Below, piece after piece: positions 59,880 to 64,000 of a DNA stretch of 64,000 bases. The DNA lies in NCBI GenBank assembly GCA_963573305.1, contig OY754332.1, forward strand, positions 47,095,559 through 47,159,558, read 5' to 3'. A model generated the notes under the pieces. The model saw only the letters and a program-made list of their open reading frames with translations. It ran no database searches and had not been told where the DNA came from. A program made the translations under genes and the position numbers. Numbering within the stretch: position 1 is the stretch's first letter; each line of letters begins with the position of its first letter. Source of the DNA: Pyrrhosoma nymphula. Lineage: Eukaryota > Arthropoda > Insecta > Odonata > Coenagrionidae.

Positions 59880-62519
59880 GGGTGGTGTGAAAAATGTCAA
59901 GACTTCTAATTTTTTTGGACGACCATAGCATACATTCAATATGCAGTGTATTTATTAAAGTAATCCAAAGTAAATAGATTAGCCAGGAATTTGACGTATT
60001 TTTTTAATTCCAGATTTTATATGTAGTGTATATCGCTGAAATTAAAGAGCACTTCGTGATTTTAAGTAAGCACGAAATGGTGACCCGCAGCTCCTAACAG
60101 CTCAATTTATGTCAATTTAATGGCCAGATTTCGAATATAATGACATTTTCACAATTAGAAGACAATCTAAGTTGTCCATTAACTTTTGGCAACATCGACA
60201 TCTATTCCAATCTCTAACTCGCGTTCGTCGGGATATTATTGTTCTTTACCACGTCCGAGGTACCTCAAAGGACTCCTCAGGGCTCTAAAGCCATTCTTCG
60301 ACTAAATTTGCAGTAATTAGTAACAGAGCATTTCAGGATTTTGGAGTTAAGAAACAGACATGTACTCCTGTCAACGAAAACTAAGTGTGTCCTCAATAAG
60401 AAAATAATGTTGGATATACAACGATGTTAATCGGCAATTTAAAATTGTTTTGGTGTTCTGAATTACTTAGAAGGGTTTTGAGTTCACACCAATCGACATG
60501 TACCGATTTTCAGAGCATCTGCAAACCGCGTTATATAGGTACCCATCGTGAGATTTTCCGTTTAGGATCCACACCCGCTAAGCTCTGACAATTTTATGAA
60601 CTTATGGTATTCACTCCATCCATTCAAATCCAATTTAGTGCATAACTGGTATTAACAGGCTTTACCGTGGATGCATTTTTGTAGATTAAGGTGGTTTAAT
60701 TAGGTTTTTAAAGGGATCACCAACTGACTATTAGGTTGTTTGACTCGTCATTTCCTCTACATCTTAATGGGAACTGCGCGGAACAGAAGTGAAATCACCC
60801 TTACATTGCGCTGAGAAGGCAATTAGATTTCAATTAGTCATAGATGTGGCCAATGGCACTTTTATTTTATTAGCTTTTGTCGATTTTTGGCAGCAATTAT
60901 TAAATTTCCTCCGGGTGAGTTGGCAACTCAATATACATATTCCCCAAGGAATTGTTCAACAATAATGAAAAGAGCTCAAACCCAAGCAGAAACATTTTAA
61001 ACATTTTATCCCTTATACTATTTCGTTCGTCGCATGGACCCCAAATCTCTAACCTCCTACATTTTTCTGACAATAATAAATGCTTCTTGGCAGCATGAAT
61101 AAATCCCAACGCATTTGAAAGGGCGCGGTAATTCCAATACATAATCCTTGGAATGAGCTCCAGTTTTGGAGCATTATCCTTCATATTAAACTGAAATACG
61201 TACCTCCCCCGAAATGAGTGCATAGACATAGCATATGTCCTTCATCAGCCGGCTCCTGCATGCGTTCCGTTTTCTTTTTGTCAATTTCAATGTATTTGAT
61301 GATGAACGCCAAACAAATAAATGAACGCCAAACAACGTTCATTTATGTAGTGATAAACCAACATTTTTTTCTGCTTTTAAAATGAATCACCCGCATTATA
61401 ATATTTCCCATCACGGTCTTTTCGACAAAAAATGTGCTTGTGTAAGTTTATATTACTATGGGTCATTCCACCTCAATTTAACAAACGTTTGTCCCTTAGG
61501 GTCTCAGATATTGATAAAAATAGATATGTGGTACAATATCAACTCTAACTGAATACCCTCAAACCGTTTTGTGAAAAAAACTTTTTGAGCGAATTACGCA
61601 TATCTTAATTTTTTCGCATTTTTAGCAAAAATCAGAGCCTTAAATCATATTATCATTTGTTTCCGCTCGTAATTGTCATACTGCAATGACTAATAGCTCT
61701 TATTAAAGATAAATCTTAATTGAATGCAAATATATCAATAAAAATTATTTTCTTCTATACCCTATTGTTGAAAATTATTAATGTTTAAACAAATATTAAT
61801 AAACTTTTCTCAAAAATTCCATCTCAGAATCGCCCGAAAATTGTTTTCCGTAATTTAAACATACCCAGATTACTATTCCAAAAATAAAATTTAATGGCAG
61901 TTCATAATTGCGTTTTTCATAAATATTTAAACATTTACAATTTTCTCTCGCGCGGCCCGTCGCCTCCCCAATTTGGAATACATGCAGCAGACACGCGATG
62001 CAAGCCTAAACAATTCCTAATTGCTCAATGTCGTGGCTATATGGGATAAAAATATATTATAAACTCAACAACAACAATTGTTTTTTGTTCTGTTAAATGG
62101 ATGTTTGCAGAAAAATTTACCATTTACCATCAAAGATTCCAGGCGGATTAACTTTTATTTGAGCTAAAAATCTGTGACAATTAATATAAAATACTTTTTT
62201 AGAATATTCAAGTATAATTCATTGATAAAATTAAATGTAAATAAATTACAATTATGGAATCATTGCATATGCATCATTTGTTAAATGCAGAAAAATTTCT
62301 TCGTTTTTGCAATCTCACTTTTTATCTCAATAGACAAATGTACTGCAAACTCCGATTTTAGGGTCAAAATATTTATTACCCATGCAAATACATTTTATTT
62401 TCAATTCTAGTTGAGAGCCTGCAGTTGTGGCTTTTCGTGCATTGAGACGTTTTCCATAACCGGAGCGAAAAGAAAATTAAAGCAGAAATGTAATATATAG
62501 ACTGTGTTTTACACAGATA
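59880..62519. other. No recognised gene
   Basis: Long AT-rich stretch. The minus-strand 109-residue frame at 60,900-61,229 (…KCRRLEIWGPCDERNSIRDK…) resembles no family I know. A small inverted pair (ATAAATGAACG at 61,317 with CGTTCATTTAT at 61,336, partly from a duplicated ATGAACGCCAAACAA) is present. GGGTCATTCCACCTCAATTT at 61,460 looks like a MITE end, but no partner end was found. Confidence 0.45.
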
Positions 62520-62638
62520 TTGGAGCCTTCAACTTTAGTTGAGGGAGTTACTTTATGGAACTGGCTTTCCTCCGAGCATTTGGGGTTGAGGCTTATGGTT
62601 ATGGTCATGGGCAAGGTCAAAAGGCGGCATTTTTATCG

Positions 62639-62903
62639 TTGGCACCCCCAAAAGCAAAATCCTGCGCACGCCTATGTCGAAGACCATGTCCGCGAGGGCA
62701 TGGTCTTCGACATGGCCTTACTCGGCGACGTCGTGTCATCAATACTACATAGTTGAACAAGAGCAAGCGGGTCACCAAAAAACCTAAGACGGATAACGAG
62801 GGGGACGGGTTCATTCAAATTAACGTATCTGTAAAATGCGCCAGTTTACGCATAACTCACTCGGCGACATCCCGTCGTCAGTGGGGTTGAGTGGAGTGAC
62901 CGC
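62639..62903. repeat. Right GC-rich inverted arm (partner 55,747-56,002)
   Basis: It is the reverse complement of the left arm at high identity, with an added foldback: ATGTCGAAGACCATG (62,674-62,688) pairs exactly with 62,699-62,713. The plus and minus 65-78-residue frames across 62,520-62,814 arise from this repeat and are not genes. A second, more diverged unit follows to about 63,010. Confidence 0.85.
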
Positions 62904-63066
62904 TAAATTTTCGGAACGCACTCCCAGACGAGAAAACACGAAACCACGCGAAGACAATGTCCTGGAGGGCTCGTATGCCTTACTCGGCGACATCATGTCA
63001 TCAATGCCAAGATACATATAATACTTTAATCAAAACAGTGAGACCAAGAATTAAAGTTCTTGTAAG

Positions 63067-63300
63067 ATGGATGCATTTTTTTATTTAAACACCAACCGAC
63101 CAATCAGTCAGGAGGTACTTTCCATCGCTGATGCGGAAGCAGTGAGATATTTTCACGAGTGTAAAATGGTTAATAAAATCTCAAGCACTGCGAGAAATCA
63201 TTTAATCATTTATAGCATTGGCATTCCATCATCAGCGCAATGTGAAAGGATGTTTAGTGCTGCAGGGCTTCTTTTTTCAGACAGGAGATGATGGATGCCC
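63067..63300 (+). pseudogene. hAT transposase fragment (C-terminal dimerisation region)
   Basis: The frame from 63,067 ends at a TGA after IYSIGIPSSAQCERMFSAAG LLFSDRR. The pattern P.SS...ER.FS.AG....RR is the signature of the hAT C-terminal dimerisation domain of hobo/Activator/Tam3-type transposases. The catalytic core and the BED zinc finger are absent, and the sequence after the stop is not clearly readable. It sits between the two right-hand inverted arms, so it may be what is left of the transposase of that element. Confidence 0.85.
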
Positions 63301-63465
63301 GATACATATTTTGAAATTATTACCGTAATCAGTTATAATTTGGCAAATGGCCAGGTGGTAACATGCACATCCCAAAAAAAGAAAAACACAACATGTCCAC
63401 AAAGTCACATATTTTCTCTAGACAGTGAACAAAATTTAAAATTCATTTGAAATTTCTAAAAAAAA

Positions 63466-63675
63466 CTAAATCAATTTTTTCAGCTTTTTCTTGAATATTT
63501 TCACATTACCCGGAAAGGGCTCAAATAACTCTGCAGGCAAGCTGTTCCAATCTACAATTGTTTTATTGAGGTAGGAAATTTTTTCAACATTAGTCCTCTG
63601 CGCCCGGCATTTAATTTTGAACTGATGATCGTTCCTTCCAATGAAATTAGGTTTTCCCACTTTATTATTTCTCAA
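63466..63675 (-). pseudogene. LINE-type C-terminal fragment
   Basis: A 69-residue minus frame reads NDHQFKIKCRAQRTNVEKI, SYLNKTIVDWNSLPAELFEP. The cluster of basic residues followed by a hydrophobic segment and WNSLP is the usual end of ORF2 in CR1/L2/Jockey-like LINEs. Everything upstream is missing, so this is a severely truncated 3' fragment, which fits 5' truncation on insertion. It separates the hAT fragment from the AT-rich right arm. Confidence 0.65.
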
Positions 63676-63707
63676 ATGAGAACGTTATTAAAGTTTCTCG
63701 ACTTTTT

Positions 63708-63882
63708 AAGTAAAAGTTAAATTTGAAGGTTGTATTTAGTTTATCCCAATTGCAAAAAATAGCTATTAAAAGTTACTTTTTATTTTTTCGGAAAAGTAAC
63801 TTTTAACTTTAACTAGTTACTTTTTGCAGAGATTAACTTTGACTTTAATCAGTTCATTTTTTTGGTAACTTACCCAACTATG
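63708..63882. repeat. Right AT-rich inverted arm (partner 55,408-55,672)
   Basis: It is the reverse complement of the left arm, ending TTACCCAACTATG, with AGTAACTTTTAACTTTAACT and TAGTTACTTTTTGCAGAG. It is shorter than the left copy by one internal block. Beyond it, 63,883 to the window end, nothing is recognised. Confidence 0.8.
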
Positions 63883-64000
63883 ATAGCCGCAACTTATTCG
63901 TAACAAATTGTCGCAGAGGCTAAAACAAACGTGACGATAATAAATGTGTGATATATTTCAAATATGTGACGTAGTGATGGGGCAGAGATGGCTCAGAGAG

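Noticed and set aside
60900..61229. 109-residue minus-strand frame as a host gene
   Set aside because: Composition is plausible, but there is no recognised domain, promoter or splice context. It is left as unassigned sequence.
62520..63021. Overlapping 61-78-residue frames on both strands
   Set aside because: They arise from the GC-rich inverted repeat family and its foldback.
55408..63882. A complete, mobile hAT transposon
   Set aside because: No 8-bp duplication outside the CATAG ends, the arms are unequal, and only a short C-terminal transposase fragment is present.

Overview
This is eukaryotic, AT-rich, non-coding-dominated DNA. It holds satellite arrays, non-LTR retrotransposon wreckage, a piggyBac element, hAT-type MITEs and tRNA-derived SINEs. 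The mixture of CR1/L2-like and RTE-like LINEs, a TTAA-flanked piggyBac, hAT elements whose ends resemble CAGTGGCGTAGCC, and a SINE body of the kind common in arthropods suggests an arthropod, probably an insect. I cannot name the species. No complete host protein-coding gene was recognised. Three minus-strand segments look like isolated exons.

Layout. (1) About 1-34,170: a tandem satellite with a monomer of roughly 240 bp, often lengthened by an extra ~78-bp block. It runs off the left edge. It is homogeneous to about 29,230 and then decays into diverged, interrupted copies. Read on the minus strand, most monomers carry a class II tRNA-like A box and B box at tRNA-Ser-like spacing, followed by a T run that could stop RNA polymerase III. 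(2) 34,170-39,760: unique or decayed DNA with a small MITE, a tRNA-derived SINE and a second tRNA-like fragment, a candidate terminal exon, strong hairpins, an RTE reverse-transcriptase remnant and a TA-flanked MITE. (3) 39,763-45,295: a CR1/L2-like LINE on the minus strand (endonuclease, reverse transcriptase and C-terminal parts). Its 5' side is split by a piggyBac element with TTAA duplications and matching termini; the transposase is dead. (4) 45,300-47,440: a possible pogo-like MITE, an RTE remnant and a candidate exon with good splice signals. (5) 47,440-51,280: a second satellite, ~242 bp per unit with trimer-like higher-order order, interrupted by a 562-bp hAT-like MITE. Each unit resembles an exon with its acceptor site on the minus strand. 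(6) 51,280-54,413: little recognisable sequence, a tRNA-like fragment, another RTE remnant, a 199-bp hAT MITE and a lone hAT-type terminus. (7) 54,414-64,000: a GC-richer block, a 266-bp MITE with a perfect 8-bp duplication, then two pairs of inverted arms (55,408-56,002 against 62,639-63,882). These enclose ~7 kb containing a SINE and a CR1/L2-like remnant; a hAT transposase fragment lies in the right arm.

The parts do not form a pathway. The window reads as a satellite edge followed by a graveyard of nested transposable elements. The two observations most worth following are the Pol III-like architecture repeated through the first satellite, and the exon-like module with a shared reading phase in the second satellite and at 36.0 kb and 51.2 kb.
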